Part shown: in pieces, positions 1-9,057 of the stretch
How the letters are laid out: each line of letters begins with the position of its first letter
How positions within the stretch are numbered: position 1 is the first letter of the stretch
Origin: Anaerolineales bacterium
GTDB taxonomy: Bacteria > Chloroflexota > Anaerolineae > Anaerolineales > RBG-16-64-43
Assembly: GCA_016928575.1 (NCBI GenBank)
Contig: JAFGKK010000088.1
Span: 19,808-83,807 of the forward strand
Direction of reading: 5' to 3'
DNA: 64,000 nucleotides
Made by a program: the position numbers and the translations under genes
Notes under the pieces: generated by a model
What the model was told of the DNA's origin: nothing
The model's database searches: none
What the model saw: only the letters and a program-made list of their open reading frames with translations

Positions 1-1178
1 CCGACCGTCTGCTGGAAAAATACAACCTCGGCGTGGAATCCCGCGCGCAAGTGAAGCACCTGGGCGTCGGGAAGATGCAGATGACCGAAATCGCCAAGGC
101 GTTGGCGGAAAACGCCAAGATCCTGATTTTGGACGAGCCGACCAGCGCGCTGACCGAAGCTGAAATCGAACAGTTGATGGATATTCTGCGGGGCCTCAAG
201 AAGCACGGGGTGACCTGCATTTACATCAGCCATAAACTGGAGGAATTTTTCAAGATCACCGACCGGGTGACGGTGCTGCGGGACGGGAAAAACGTCGTCA
301 CCGAATCCACCAAAAAATTGAAAGTGGAAGATCTCGTCCGGCACATGGTGGGACGGGAGATGAAGGAGCGGTTCCCCAAGGGGCACCGCAAACCGGGCAA
401 GGTCATCCTCGAGGTGGAGGAACTGCACGCCCTGGACCCCAACGACCGGAACTTTGAAATCCTCAAGGGCGTCAGCTTCAACCTGCGCAAAGGCGAGATC
501 CTCGGCATCGCCGGGTTGATGGGATCCGGCCGGACCGAACTGGTGATGACGCTGTTCGGGGAATACGGAGTCATCCATCGAGGCTTGATTAAATTGGAGG
601 GCAAGGAGATCCGCCCCAAGAGTTCGCGTCAGGCCATGCGGTTCGGAATCAGCCTGGTGCCCGAGGACCGCAAACGCCACGGCTTGGTTCTCATTCAATC
701 CATCCTGCGCAACATCTCCCTGGCCAATCTGGACCGGTTTGCGGCATTCTTCCGCATCAACGACTCCGCCGAACTCCGGGAAAGCATGGATTTCGCCAAA
801 AGCCTGGCGATCAAAGCCTCCAACCTGCACGCCAAGGCGGAATCGCTTTCGGGCGGGAACCAGCAGAAGGTCGTCATTTCCAAGTGGCTGATGTCGCGGC
901 CGAAGGTGCTGATCATGGACGACCCGACCCGCGGGATCGACGTCGGCACCAAATTCGAGATTTACAAAATCATGAACGAGCTGGCCGAACAAGGCATCAG
1001 CATCATCATGATCTCGAGCGACTTGGTGGAAGTGCTCGGGATGAGCGACCGGGTGATGGTCATGCACGAGGACCATTCGGTCGGCACGCTCGACATCGCC
1101 GACGCCACCCAGGAAAAGATCATGGCGCTGGCCACCGGCACAGCGACCCACCTTACCCCAGAAAGGCCTAAACGATGA
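1..1178 (+). CDS. xylG: Sugar ABC transporter ATP-binding protein, XylG/MglA type (5' truncated by window edge)
   Basis: Tandem-NBD ATPase that would power import of a pentose such as xylose. The reading frame is open from base 3, so the gene starts upstream of the window and the first Walker A is missing. What remains of the first NBD has the degenerate signature region 'VGKMQM' and Walker B 'ILILDEPTSAL'. The second NBD is complete: Walker A 'GLMGSGRTEL', signature 'LSGGNQQK', Walker B 'VLIMDDPTRG'. Two fused NBDs with this second Walker A type are typical of the carbohydrate-uptake CUT2 class. The stop overlaps the permease start (ATGA at 1175-1178), so the two are translationally coupled. 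Xylose specificity is inferred from the downstream xylose isomerase and GH3 genes; ribose or another sugar is possible. Confidence 0.88.
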   Translation, partial: DRLLEKYNLGVESRAQVKHLGVGKMQMTEIAKALAENAKILILDEPTSALTEAEIEQLMDILRGLKKHGVTCIYISHKLEEFFKITDRVTVLRDGKNVVTESTKKLKVEDLVRHMVGREMKERFPKGHRKPGKVILEVEELHALDPNDRNFEILKGVSFNLRKGEILGIAGLMGSGRTELVMTLFGEYGVIHRGLIKLEGKEIRPKSSRQAMRFGISLVPEDRKRHGLVLIQSILRNISLANLDRFAAFFRINDSAELRESMDFAKSLAIKASNLHAKAESLSGGNQQKVVISKWLMSRPKVLIMDDPTRGIDVGTKFEIYKIMNELAEQGISIIMISSDLVEVLGMSDRVMVMHEDHSVGTLDIADATQEKIMALATGTATHLTPERPKR

Positions 1179-2437
1179 GCGCCGTTTCCACTCCTCAAAA
1201 AAGCACCCCCATGAATGCGATCTCGCGCGCGGTGCGGGGAAACCTGCAGACCTACGCCCTGGTGATCGCGATGATCGTCATCTGGCTGCTCTTCGCGGCC
1301 TTGACCAACGGGATCTACCTTTCGGCGCGGAACTTCTCCAACCTCTTCCGCCAGATGACCATCACCGCGATCCTATCGGTCGGCATGGTGCTGGTGATCG
1401 TCACCGGCAACATCGATCTTTCGGTGGGCAAGCTGGCCGGATACGTCTCGGTGGTGGTGGCCACCTTTCAACTGCGGACGTGGATCGCGCTCTTCCCGCC
1501 GGACGGCCTGCCGCCGCTATTTGCCGCCATCTTATCCTCTTTGGTCGGAATCGGGGTCGGGACCCTTTACGGAGTCCTGCAGGGTTGGATCATCGCCTAC
1601 CTGAACGTGCCGGCCTTTATCGTAACCCTGGGAAGCATGTGGGCGCTGAACGGGCTGATCCTGATCCAAACCGAGGGAAGGACGATTGCGGCCAACCAGG
1701 ATTATTTCGAATTGATCGGACAGGGGTACGTGCGCACGGATGTTTCCTGGGTCGTCGGGGCGATCGTCGTGGTGATTCTCTTTATTACGATGTTCTTGGG
1801 CCGCCAGCAGAAATCGAAATACGGATTCTCGCTTTCTCCGCTGTGGATGGACCTGCTGAAGACCGGCTTCTTTGCGGTCTTGATGCTGGGATACATTTTC
1901 GTCGTCAATCACAGCAGCGACAATCCGGAAGCCTGCGGGTCGACCCTTCCCATTATCCACGATAAAAGCTGCGGATTGCCCATCCCGGTCATCATCCTGG
2001 CCCTGTGCGCGGTGATCGTGGCCTATATGTCGGGCAACACCAAGTTCGGCCGGCACGCCTACGCGATCGGCGGAAACATGGAAGCCTCCCGGCTGTCGGG
2101 AATCAACATCAAACGCAACATCTTCTCCGTGTTCGTCCTGATGGGATTGCTGTGCGGCGTCTCGGGCGTGGTGATGGCGTCCTACATCGGCTACGGGACG
2201 ATCGCCGCGGGCGGAGGCTACGAGCTCGACGCGATCGCGGCCTGCATCCTCGGCGGCACCTCAACCCTCGGCGGCGTGGGCACGATCTTCGGGGCGATGG
2301 TCGGCGCGTTGATCATGGCCAGCCTGACCAACGGGTTGCAGATCCTCAACGTCCCGTCGGCGTGGCAATACGTCGTCAAAGGCGCGGTTCTCATCATCGC
2401 CGTGTACGCCGACGTGTACTTCAAGAAGAACCGCTAG
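1175..2437 (+). CDS. xylH: Sugar ABC transporter permease, XylH type
   Basis: Inner-membrane permease of a CUT2-class sugar importer, 420 aa. It has many hydrophobic segments and family features such as 'GNIDLSVG' in the first third, '[13 protein letters not shown]' in the middle, and '[15 protein letters not shown]' followed by '[12 protein letters not shown]' near the C-terminus. The length of about 420 aa and the long insertion with hydrophilic stretches around residues 210-270 fit XylH better than the shorter RbsC (about 320 aa). It starts inside the stop of the ATPase gene. The matching periplasmic binding protein is not in the window and probably lies upstream. Confidence 0.88.
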   Translation: MSAVSTPQKSTPMNAISRAVRGNLQTYALVIAMIVIWLLFAALTNGIYLSARNFSNLFRQMTITAILSVGMVLVIVTGNIDLSVGKLAGYVSVVVATFQLRTWIALFPPDGLPPLFAAILSSLVGIGVGTLYGVLQGWIIAYLNVPAFIVTLGSMWALNGLILIQTEGRTIAANQDYFELIGQGYVRTDVSWVVGAIVVVILFITMFLGRQQKSKYGFSLSPLWMDLLKTGFFAVLMLGYIFVVNHSSDNPEACGSTLPIIHDKSCGLPIPVIILALCAVIVAYMSGNTKFGRHAYAIGGNMEASRLSGINIKRNIFSVFVLMGLLCGVSGVVMASYIGYGTIAAGGGYELDAIAACILGGTSTLGGVGTIFGAMVGALIMASLTNGLQILNVPSAWQYVVKGAVLIIAVYADVYFKKNR

Positions 2438-2440
2438 ACC

Positions 2441-2518
2441 CCGCCGCGGAGCGCGGCGGACGGGCCCGCGTCCATCGGTTCCCAAAACACATCCCCGGCC
2501 GCCGAAAGGCGGCCGGGG
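2441..2518 (+). terminator. Two tandem GC-rich hairpins between xylH and xylA
   Basis: Two perfect inverted repeats lie in the 107-base gap. The first has 8-bp arms at 2441-2448 and 2452-2459 with a 3-base loop. The second has 11-bp arms at 2493-2503 and 2508-2518 closed by a GAAA tetraloop (GNRA class). Neither is followed by a T run, so a classical intrinsic terminator is not shown. They could stabilise transcript ends, mark a processing site separating transporter from isomerase mRNA, or attenuate. The second hairpin ends 13 bases before the xylA ribosome binding site. Confidence 0.5.
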
Positions 2519-2544
2519 GAACCTACGGCCCAAAGGAGGCTGCG

Positions 2545-3711
2545 ATGTCGGAGTATTCACCCAAGCCCGAGCATAAATTCACCTTCGGCCTTTGGACGGT
2601 GGGCAGCACAGGCCGCGATCCGTTTGGGGAACCGACCCGGGAGAAAAAAACGCCCGTCGAACTGGTGAACCTGCTGGCCGAAGTCGGCGCCTACGGGGTC
2701 AATCTGCACGACAACGACCTTGTTCCGATCGACGCCGGCGCCGCCGAACGCGACAAAATCGTCGCCGAGTTCAAGGACGCGCTGAAGCAAACCGGCTTGG
2801 CCGTGCCGATGGCCACCACCAACCTGTTCGCCGATCCGGCCTTCAAGGACGGCGCCTTCACCGCCAACGATCCGAAGGTGCGCGCCTACGCCCTGCAGAA
2901 GACGATGGCCTCGATCGACCTCGGGGCCGAGCTGGGCGCCAAAGTCTACGTCTTCTGGGGCGGACGCGAGGGAGTGGAAAGCGACGCCACCAAAGACCCC
3001 GCCGCCGCGATCAAGCGCAACCGCGAAGCCATGAATTTCCTGTGCGAATACGTCCTGGAGAAGAAGTACGGGATGAAGTTCGCGCTGGAAGCCAAGCCGA
3101 ACGAACCGCGCGGCGACATCTACAACGCCACCACAGGCCACATGCTGGGCTTCATCGCCACCCTCGACCACCCCGAGATGGTCGGGGTCAACCCCGAAGT
3201 GGCCCACGAGCACATGGCGGGGCTGAACTTCCTGCACGGCGTGGCCCAGGCCTGGGAAGCCGGCAAACTCTTCCACATCGACCTCAACGACCAATATCCG
3301 GGGCGCTACGACCAGGATTTCCGCTTCGGGTCGCGCGACCCGAAAGCGGCCTTCTTCCTGGTCAAGTTCCTGGAAGACGTCCGCTACGGCGGCAGCCGGC
3401 ACTTCGACGCCCACGCCTACCGAACCGAGGACTACGAAGGAGTCAAAGATTTCGCCCGCGGCTGCATGCGAACCTACCTGATCCTCAAGGAGAAGGGCGC
3501 CCGCTGGAACGCCGACAAGGAGATCCAGGCGCTCCTGGAGGAGATCAACGCCGACGACGGCACGATGGCGGCGTATTTCGGCAAGTACGCCGCCGCCAAG
3601 GCCGAAGGATTGAAGCGCCAGGCTTTCGACCGCGCGGCGCTCGGCAAACGCGGAATGAAGTACGAGAGGCTTGACCAATTGACGATCGAGCTCCTGCTCG
3701 GCGTGCGCTAG
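2545..3711 (+). CDS. xylA: Xylose isomerase
   Basis: Interconverts D-xylose and D-xylulose in the cytoplasm, a TIM-barrel enzyme with two divalent metals. The ATG at 2545 is preceded by AAAGGAGG at 2532-2539, which gives 388 aa; this is the size of the short class I (Streptomyces/Thermus) enzymes, lacking the N-terminal insert of class II. Visible active-site blocks: 'NLHDNDLVP' (catalytic His), '[10 protein letters not shown]' (metal-binding Glu and Lys), 'NPEVAHEHM' (Glu and His ligands), 'HIDLNDQ' with 'RYDQDFRFG' (Asp ligands), and 'FDAHAYR'. It follows the transporter genes after a hairpin-containing gap. No xylulokinase is visible in the window. Confidence 0.96.
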   Translation: MSEYSPKPEHKFTFGLWTVGSTGRDPFGEPTREKKTPVELVNLLAEVGAYGVNLHDNDLVPIDAGAAERDKIVAEFKDALKQTGLAVPMATTNLFADPAFKDGAFTANDPKVRAYALQKTMASIDLGAELGAKVYVFWGGREGVESDATKDPAAAIKRNREAMNFLCEYVLEKKYGMKFALEAKPNEPRGDIYNATTGHMLGFIATLDHPEMVGVNPEVAHEHMAGLNFLHGVAQAWEAGKLFHIDLNDQYPGRYDQDFRFGSRDPKAAFFLVKFLEDVRYGGSRHFDAHAYRTEDYEGVKDFARGCMRTYLILKEKGARWNADKEIQALLEEINADDGTMAAYFGKYAAAKAEGLKRQAFDRAALGKRGMKYERLDQLTIELLLGVR

Positions 3712-3764
3712 CGGCTTTCCCCGCACGCCGGGCGACCCTATGAAACGGAAACGAGAGTGGTTTC

Positions 3765-6122
3765 TTGAATCAAATTGAATCGAACCCCAAATACTTGGAT
3801 GCCACCCGTGCGGTCTCAATCCGGCTGAGCGATCTGCTCAGCCGGATGACCGTCGAGGAGAAACTCTCCCAGCTGACCGCGTATTGGTTCCACGATCTGC
3901 TTGACGGGAATTCGCTGTCGGACGACCGGATGCGGACGCTGCTCGGGGACGGCATCGGTCAGATCTCGCGGGTCGGCGGTTCGAGTACGCTGCCGCCGGT
4001 CGAGGTGGCCCGGGCTGGAAACCGCGTTCAGCGCTTCCTGAAGGAGCATACGCGCCTTCGGATCCCCGCCCTTTTGCACGAAGAATGCTGTTTCGGCTAC
4101 ATGGGGCTGGGCGGAACGATCTTCCCGCAGATGATCGGCCTGGCCGGCTCGTGGAACCCGGAGCTGGTGGAACGGGTGGCCCGGGAGATCCGGCGCCAGA
4201 TGCTCTCGGTCGGCGCCCGGCAGGGACTCGCGCCCGGATTGGATATCGGCGCCGATCCGCGCTGGGGTCGGATCGAGGAGACCTTCGGCGAGGATCCATT
4301 GCTCGTCACGCGGATGGGCGTGGCCTACATCCGCGGGGTGCAGGGGGACGACCCCGCGCAGGGCATCCTGGCGACCGGCAAGCACTTCATCGGGCACAGC
4401 TTGTCCGACGGGGGGTTGAATTGCGCACCGGTCCGCCTGGGGCCGCGGACGATGCGCGAGGTGAACCTGATGCCCTTCCAGGCCGCGGTGGCGGAGGCGG
4501 GGATCCGCTCGGTGATGAACGCCTACATCGAACTCGACGGAGAGGTGGTGGCGGCTTCGCGGCCGATCCTGACCGATCTGCTGCGCGGCGAGCTCGGCTT
4601 CGAGGGGACGGTGGTTTCGGATTACGACGCCATCACCATGCTGAAGACCTACCACCGCGTGGCGGCCGACGAACGCGAAGCCGCAGTAAAGGCCCTGCGG
4701 GCGGGGATCGACGCGGAATTGCCGACGCGCGTCTGCTACGGCGAGCCCCTGCGGGCCGCCCTCGACGAGGGCCTTGTGTCGATCGAGGAAATCGACGCCT
4801 CCGTCCGGCGGATACTGCAGGCGAAATTCGAACTCGGCTTGTTCGAGAATTCCTTTGTGGACGAAGGACGCGCGGCGGAGAGCTTCGAAACGGCGGATCA
4901 GCGCGCGCTGGCCCGCGAGGCCGCCGCGCAAACGCTGGTCCTCCTTAAAAACGACGGCACCCTGCCGCTGAAGAATCCGCGGACGATCGCCGTCATCGGT
5001 CCCAACGCCGATTCCCCGCGCAATATGTTGGGGGATTATTCCTACGCCGCGGACGTGGAGTTGATGACGCATTCGCCCGTGGCCGCGTTCAAGCTGATGC
5101 AGGGGGTGGACCAGGATTTCCTGGACCGGCATTCGGTGAAGGTTCCCTCCATCCTGGAGGGGATCCGCGAACGGGCCGGGACGGAGGCCCTGATCCTGCA
5201 CGCCTGGGGCTGTCCGGTGGTCGGGGATGACCGCACCGGAATTGCCGAGGCGGCGGCCGCGGCGAAAAAAGCGGACGTGGTGATCCTCGTGTTGGGCGAC
5301 AAATCCGGGTTGACTTGGGATTGCACCTGCGGGGAGACCCGCGACCGCACCCGGCTGGGTTTGCCGGGCGTGCAGGACGAGCTGGTCCGGGCCGTTGCGG
5401 CGGCCGGGAAACCGATCGTCGCCGTGCTGATCAACGGCCGCCCGGCTTCGATCCCTTGGCTGCAGGAAAACGCCTCAGCCATCTTGGAGGCCTGGCTGCC
5501 CGGGGAGGAGGGAGCCGCGGCGGTGGCCGACGCGCTGTTCGGGTCGGTCAACCCCGGAGGAAAACTGCCGGTGACGGTGGCGCGTTCGGCCGGCCAGGTG
5601 CCGATGAGCTATAACCACAAGCCCTCGGGCAACCGCTCCTTTTTCTACGAATACTACATGGATTCCCCGAACACCCCGCTGTATCCTTTCGGACACGGGT
5701 TAAGCTACACGACGTTCGAATACGCCGGATTGTCGGTGACCCCCGCCGAAGCGCGGGCCGGAAGCGTCGTCGACATCCGCGTGAAGGTCGCCAATGCCGG
5801 AAAAACCGCCGGGGACGAGGTCGTGCAGTTGTACGTCTGCGATCCGCTGGCTTCCACTCCGCGGCCGGTGAAGGAGTTGAAAGGCTTCCGCCGGATCTCC
5901 CTCGCACCCGGCGAAACCCGGACCGTCATCTTCCATCTGCCCGTCGACCTGCTGGCCTTCTACGATGAAGCGCTGGACCTCGTGGCCGAGGCGGGAAAGA
6001 TCGAGGTGATGATCGGCGGTTCTTCCGAGGATATCCGTCTGACCGGCGGGTTTACCGTGATCGGTCCGCCCAAGGTAAAGATTGCCAGGCGCGTTTTCAA
6101 TTGTCCGGTGGAGGTGCAGTAG
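3765..6122 (+). CDS. Glycoside hydrolase family 3 (beta-xylosidase or beta-glucosidase)
   Basis: 785-aa GH3 enzyme that releases monosaccharides from beta-linked oligosaccharides by a retaining mechanism. The start is TTG at 3765; no in-frame ATG gives a full N-terminus. Domain order: (beta/alpha)8 domain with 'GLDIGADPRWGR' and 'ETFGEDP', the nucleophile motif 'VVSDYDAI' with Asp near residue 286, the alpha/beta sandwich domain from about residue 390 ('IAVIGPNADSP'), and a C-terminal fibronectin-III-like domain ('KVANAGKTAGDEVVQLYV'). There is no signal peptide, so it should act in the cytoplasm on imported xylo- or gluco-oligosaccharides. Position after xylA favours beta-xylosidase; substrate cannot be fixed from sequence. 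Confidence 0.9.
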   Translation: MNQIESNPKYLDATRAVSIRLSDLLSRMTVEEKLSQLTAYWFHDLLDGNSLSDDRMRTLLGDGIGQISRVGGSSTLPPVEVARAGNRVQRFLKEHTRLRIPALLHEECCFGYMGLGGTIFPQMIGLAGSWNPELVERVAREIRRQMLSVGARQGLAPGLDIGADPRWGRIEETFGEDPLLVTRMGVAYIRGVQGDDPAQGILATGKHFIGHSLSDGGLNCAPVRLGPRTMREVNLMPFQAAVAEAGIRSVMNAYIELDGEVVAASRPILTDLLRGELGFEGTVVSDYDAITMLKTYHRVAADEREAAVKALRAGIDAELPTRVCYGEPLRAALDEGLVSIEEIDASVRRILQAKFELGLFENSFVDEGRAAESFETADQRALAREAAAQTLVLLKNDGTLPLKNPRTIAVIGPNADSPRNMLGDYSYAADVELMTHSPVAAFKLMQGVDQDFLDRHSVKVPSILEGIRERAGTEALILHAWGCPVVGDDRTGIAEAAAAAKKADVVILVLGDKSGLTWDCTCGETRDRTRLGLPGVQDELVRAVAAAGKPIVAVLINGRPASIPWLQENASAILEAWLPGEEGAAAVADALFGSVNPGGKLPVTVARSAGQVPMSYNHKPSGNRSFFYEYYMDSPNTPLYPFGHGLSYTTFEYAGLSVTPAEARAGSVVDIRVKVANAGKTAGDEVVQLYVCDPLASTPRPVKELKGFRRISLAPGETRTVIFHLPVDLLAFYDEALDLVAEAGKIEVMIGGSSEDIRLTGGFTVIGPPKVKIARRVFNCPVEVQ

Positions 6123-6622
6123 GCGGACGGGGCGGCGGCAATCCCAAGCCGCGGGCAGACCTGAAGGGTAGCCCATGACAAAGCCCTGAAATTGGCAGGA
6201 TTTGCCATGGGGAGCCCCGTTCGTGCGGTCCGTGGCGGATGAAGCGGTCTTTTTTTGGATGTGCTCAGCCAGCAATCGTCAAACTGTCCCCCGCCCTCGG
6301 TGTATTCATCGCCGAGGGTGAATTTCGCCGGGATCCATGGAATCATCGAAAACCACGGGATCCCGACTTCAAGCTCCTCCGTTTGGCAGGGGCGGGGGCC
6401 GGGATGACGAAGGAATCCAGGAACACCGGCAGCGCTTTTTGAGGTTTTTTCGGGGATAGACAGCCTGAGCGGCGTCTCATTTTTTCGGGTTTGCGCGGAA
6501 TAGAAGAGTCCGCTTTTTTGGGATCCGGGTACAATGGTATGGATTTACAGGGCCGCCGCGCCTCGGGGAAGGCGGGCGGCGGTCTTTTCGCCGTACCCTC
6601 AAATCGGAAAGGAAGACCCAAG
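6123..6622. other. Intergenic spacer with dispersed-repeat fragments
   Basis: 500 bases without a convincing gene. The open frames here have no ribosome binding sites and no recognisable motifs. Around 6389-6422 the text 'GGGATGACGAAGGAATCCAGG' type element occurs, related to GGAATCCAGG / GGGAATGACG material near 8430-8650 and 63200-63320. A TACAAT box at 6530-6535 could be the -10 of a promoter for the following GYD gene, but no good -35 is placed 16-18 bases upstream. Confidence 0.4.
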
Positions 6623-6901
6623 ATGAGCGCTTACGTTTTGATGGGAAAGTATTCGCAGGATGCGCTTAAGAAGATCAGCGCCAGGCGCACCGCCGGAGCT
6701 GCCGCGGTGATTCGTAAAAACGGCGGCGAACTGAAGGCGGGCTATGCGCTGTTAGGCGAGGTGGATGTCGTCCTCATCGCCGATTTTCCGGACAACGCCA
6801 AAGCGATGAAAGCTTCGATCGAGCTTACGCGTTTGCTGGGGATCGGTTTTCGCACCGCCCCGGCGGTCAGCGTGGAATATTTCGACACCATGATGGCGTA
6901 A
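6623..6901 (+). CDS. GYD domain protein
   Basis: Small cytoplasmic protein of 92 aa belonging to the GYD family (ferredoxin-like fold, function unknown). Characteristic features are 'YVLMGKYSQDALKKI' at the N-terminus, a central 'GYALLGEVDVVLIADFPD' (the family's G-x-x-D stretch) and a C-terminal 'FRTAPAVSVEYFD'. The ATG at 6623 is chosen because AAAGGAAG lies 8-15 bases upstream and it begins the conserved domain; an in-frame upstream extension would add non-conserved residues. It stands alone between two spacers. Confidence 0.85.
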   Translation: MSAYVLMGKYSQDALKKISARRTAGAAAVIRKNGGELKAGYALLGEVDVVLIADFPDNAKAMKASIELTRLLGIGFRTAPAVSVEYFDTMMA

Positions 6902-6919
6902 AGCATCGCGGGTGCGGCG

Positions 6920-6940
6920 GTCCGGCGAATCCGGCCGGAC
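6920..6940 (+). terminator. Weak hairpin after the GYD gene
   Basis: A 7-bp inverted repeat (6920-6926 with 6934-6940) lies 20 bases after the GYD stop codon. No T tract follows, so only a weak case for a terminator exists. Confidence 0.25.
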
Positions 6941-7199
6941 GGGAGCCCCCTGCCATAAGGCGGACCGAGTTCCGGATATCGAAAACGGCAAGCCTCCGTC
7001 CGGGAGAGCGGCGGTTACATCGTGCCGCTGAGCAAATCGTCCCCCGGGGGATGATCCGGAAATTGCAGGCGCGTTGTATGCCGATCCGGGGAAGGAGGCC
7101 GAGGCCGGAAAGGGGGGCGGACGGCCGCGCTGTTCGGAAAACGGGTATTCATTTACAATACAACGGTCTCCAAGGGATCCCTAAGGATAGGATAATTCC

Positions 7200-8135
7200 A
7201 TGATCATCAAGCGGCGGATCGACGGCACCATCCGGCTCAGCCGGTACCGCGAATTTCTTTGGTTCGTGCTCATCACCACCCTGCTCGGGGTGGCCTCCTC
7301 CAACGGCGAATTCGGCATCCGGATGGTGACGGTGCTGATCGCCAACTGGATGGCGGTGGCGTTCATGTTCATGATCAACGACGTAGAGGACGCGCCGGAC
7401 GACGCGCTTTGCCCTCAAAAGGCAATGCGCAATCCGATTTCCGCGGGGATGCTTTCTCACCGCAGCGGTTGGTGGGTGTCGATTCTGGTGGGTTTGCTGG
7501 CCGGTTTCCTCTACCTGCTGTTGGGCGTCGGACCGGCCGTGTGGGGATGGATCGGCCTGTTCCTGGGGTACGTGTATTCCTGGAAGCGGATCCGGCTGAA
7601 AAATTTTCCGATCGTGGATTTCCTCTCCCACGGCATGATGCTCGCCGGGTGCCAGTTCCTGGCGGCGTTTTACACTTTTTCCCCCGGAGTCTACTGGTGG
7701 TGGCCGTTCCCGTTTATCATGACGGTGTCGATTTCCATGTACGGCGAGTTGTTCAACGAATTGCGGGATTTCCACAAGGACCGCGAAGCCGGCTTGACCC
7801 ACACGGCGCTGTTGGTCGGGTACCAGCCGACGGCGGTTTTAATGTACAGCCTGCTCGGGATCGGAGTTCTCTCGGCCGTCATCACCCTGATCGGGATCAT
7901 GATCGTGCCTTTCTGGGTGCTGGTCATCACCGGCGTCCTGCTGATCTGCCTGCTGATCCCGGCGATCGTGAGGATCGCCCGCCGGGCGCGGACCCGGGCG
8001 GCCGAGTACGAACCGCTGCACAAACCGTTCGAGATCTCCTTTGCGGTGGCGCTTTCCACATATTACGTATACCCGTGGCTGGGAGCGTTGGGGGCCCGCC
8101 TTCTGCATTGGCTGCCGCGCTTCTCGTTTTTCTAA
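7200..8135 (+). CDS. UbiA family prenyltransferase
   Basis: Integral membrane enzyme that transfers a prenyl chain from a polyprenyl diphosphate to an acceptor (quinone, chlorophyll, heme or lipid head group). 311 aa with about nine hydrophobic helices. Both Asp-rich metal-diphosphate motifs are visible: 'NDVEDAPDD' (N60, D61, D64, D68) and 'ELRDFHKDREAG' (D190, D194). AAGGATAGG sits just upstream of the ATG, and a TACAAT box at 7154-7159 is a possible -10. The acceptor cannot be told from the sequence and there are no quinone or heme genes next to it. The second motif resembles digeranylgeranylglyceryl-phosphate-synthase-like members of the family, but this is only suggestive. Confidence 0.85.
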   Translation: MIIKRRIDGTIRLSRYREFLWFVLITTLLGVASSNGEFGIRMVTVLIANWMAVAFMFMINDVEDAPDDALCPQKAMRNPISAGMLSHRSGWWVSILVGLLAGFLYLLLGVGPAVWGWIGLFLGYVYSWKRIRLKNFPIVDFLSHGMMLAGCQFLAAFYTFSPGVYWWWPFPFIMTVSISMYGELFNELRDFHKDREAGLTHTALLVGYQPTAVLMYSLLGIGVLSAVITLIGIMIVPFWVLVITGVLLICLLIPAIVRIARRARTRAAEYEPLHKPFEISFAVALSTYYVYPWLGALGARLLHWLPRFSFF

Positions 8136-8342
8136 CGGACGCCGAAAGAGAGTCTGGAAATCCTCCTTGCGGACGACCTTCCCAAGGCGCCGGTGGAAGG
8201 GATTCGCAGCGGTATTGTCCGATATTCTCCTAGCCTGGAAGGACCTCCCGGGCTCGGGGGGCAATTTCTCCACCGGCGCGCTTTCTTTGGCTCCGCGCCG
8301 CAGGGGGAAGGCGGGCAGACTGCACGATTTGCTCCAATTTGT

Positions 8343-8348
8343 TATAAT
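8343..8348 (+). promoter_or_regulatory. -10 box of the tRNA-Val promoter
   Basis: A perfect TATAAT ends 13 bases before the first base of the tRNA. No strong -35 hexamer is found 16-18 bases upstream. Confidence 0.6.
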
Positions 8349-8361
8349 ACGCGCGCTATTC

Positions 8362-8435
8362 GGGCGCATAGCTCAGTCGGTTAGAGCGCTTCACTCACAT
8401 TGAAGAGGTCGGGGGTTCGAGTCCCTTTGCGCCCA
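8362..8435 (+). tRNA. tRNA-Val (anticodon CAC)
   Basis: 74-base cloverleaf. The acceptor arms GGGCGCA / TGCGCCC pair perfectly, the D stem is GCTC/GAGC, the anticodon stem is CTTCA/TGAAG with loop CTCACAT and so anticodon CAC, and the T loop is TTCGAGT on a 5-bp stem with two G-T pairs. Discriminator A at 8435; CCA is not encoded. Confidence 0.93.
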
Positions 8436-8808
8436 CAGTTCCTCGGTTACCAGGGGGTGTGCATGCACGCAAGTTACTCATCGGTTGACACTCCAGCCTT
8501 TTCCGAATCCAGAGAAGCCGATCGCTTAACCCGGCGCAACCGGGCTGGATTCCCGCGTGGCGCCAAGGGAGATCGTATTCCCGGGATGGGATTCCGGATG
8601 AATCTTTTCCTCCCCTGACTGCTCGGGGTCCGCTGGATTCCCAAAAAGCGCATGGGTATCGCCGCGGAAGATTGGCCGCTGGCCGCTGGGCGCTTCACTC
8701 AAGGAAGGCCGGACCATCGCGCGGAAGGGCGAGGCCGAGGACCGCCCATTGTGACGGGATTCAAGGACATATCTGCGGCTCGGCGGGCGGCGCGGCAAGC
8801 CTCTGCGG
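8436..8808. repeat. Spacer with dispersed 'GGATTCCCG' repeat elements
   Basis: Non-coding-looking sequence after tRNA-Val. It holds several copies of the short motif CTGGATTCCCG or its near variants (for example near 8543-8556, 8574-8596 and 8631-8644), also found in the spacers at 6389-6422 and 63200-63320. The pattern resembles the short intergenic palindromic elements common in large GC-rich genomes. No ORF here has coding character. Confidence 0.45.
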
Positions 8809-9057
8809 GTGTTCACCGACGGCTTCTTCTTCATCATCAAACACCGGATCGCCACGGCCGAGCAAGCCGGCGCCGGGATGGGCGCGGCGGACGCGTGCGA
8901 GTTCGAGAAGTCCGCCGACGAGGTGACCAAGCGCTTCTCCCAATCCTTGCAGGATCCGTACGGGGCCGCCAGGGCGGAGACGGCACTCCAACAGCAGGTC
9001 CGCGAAACGACGGCCCCGCCCGCGAAAGAGGAGAAGACGGTACAATCGAAGAAATGA
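8809..9057 (+). CDS. Small hypothetical protein
   Basis: 82-aa frame starting with GTG and ending in an ATGA overlap with the next gene. It opens with a hydrophobic stretch ('VFTDGFFFIIKHRIATA'), continues with an acidic, Ala-rich segment, and has a charged C-terminus rich in Lys, Glu and Gln ('PPAKEEKTVQSKK'). Coupling to the following gene and ordered amino-acid composition argue that it is real; the lack of a clear ribosome binding site and of any family I recognise argue against. It might be a short cytoplasmic accessory protein or the eroded tail of a longer gene. Confidence 0.4.
   Translation: MFTDGFFFIIKHRIATAEQAGAGMGAADACEFEKSADEVTKRFSQSLQDPYGAARAETALQQQVRETTAPPAKEEKTVQSKK

Noticed and set aside
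2005..2544. N-terminal extension of the xylose isomerase frame back to 2005
   Set aside because: It overlaps the permease gene in another frame and has a basic, shadow-like composition. The ATG at 2545 has a strong ribosome binding site and gives the normal length.
8652..9053. Extended N-terminus of the GNAT-like protein
   Set aside because: The added 134 residues have no domain character and the gene has a coupled start at 9054.
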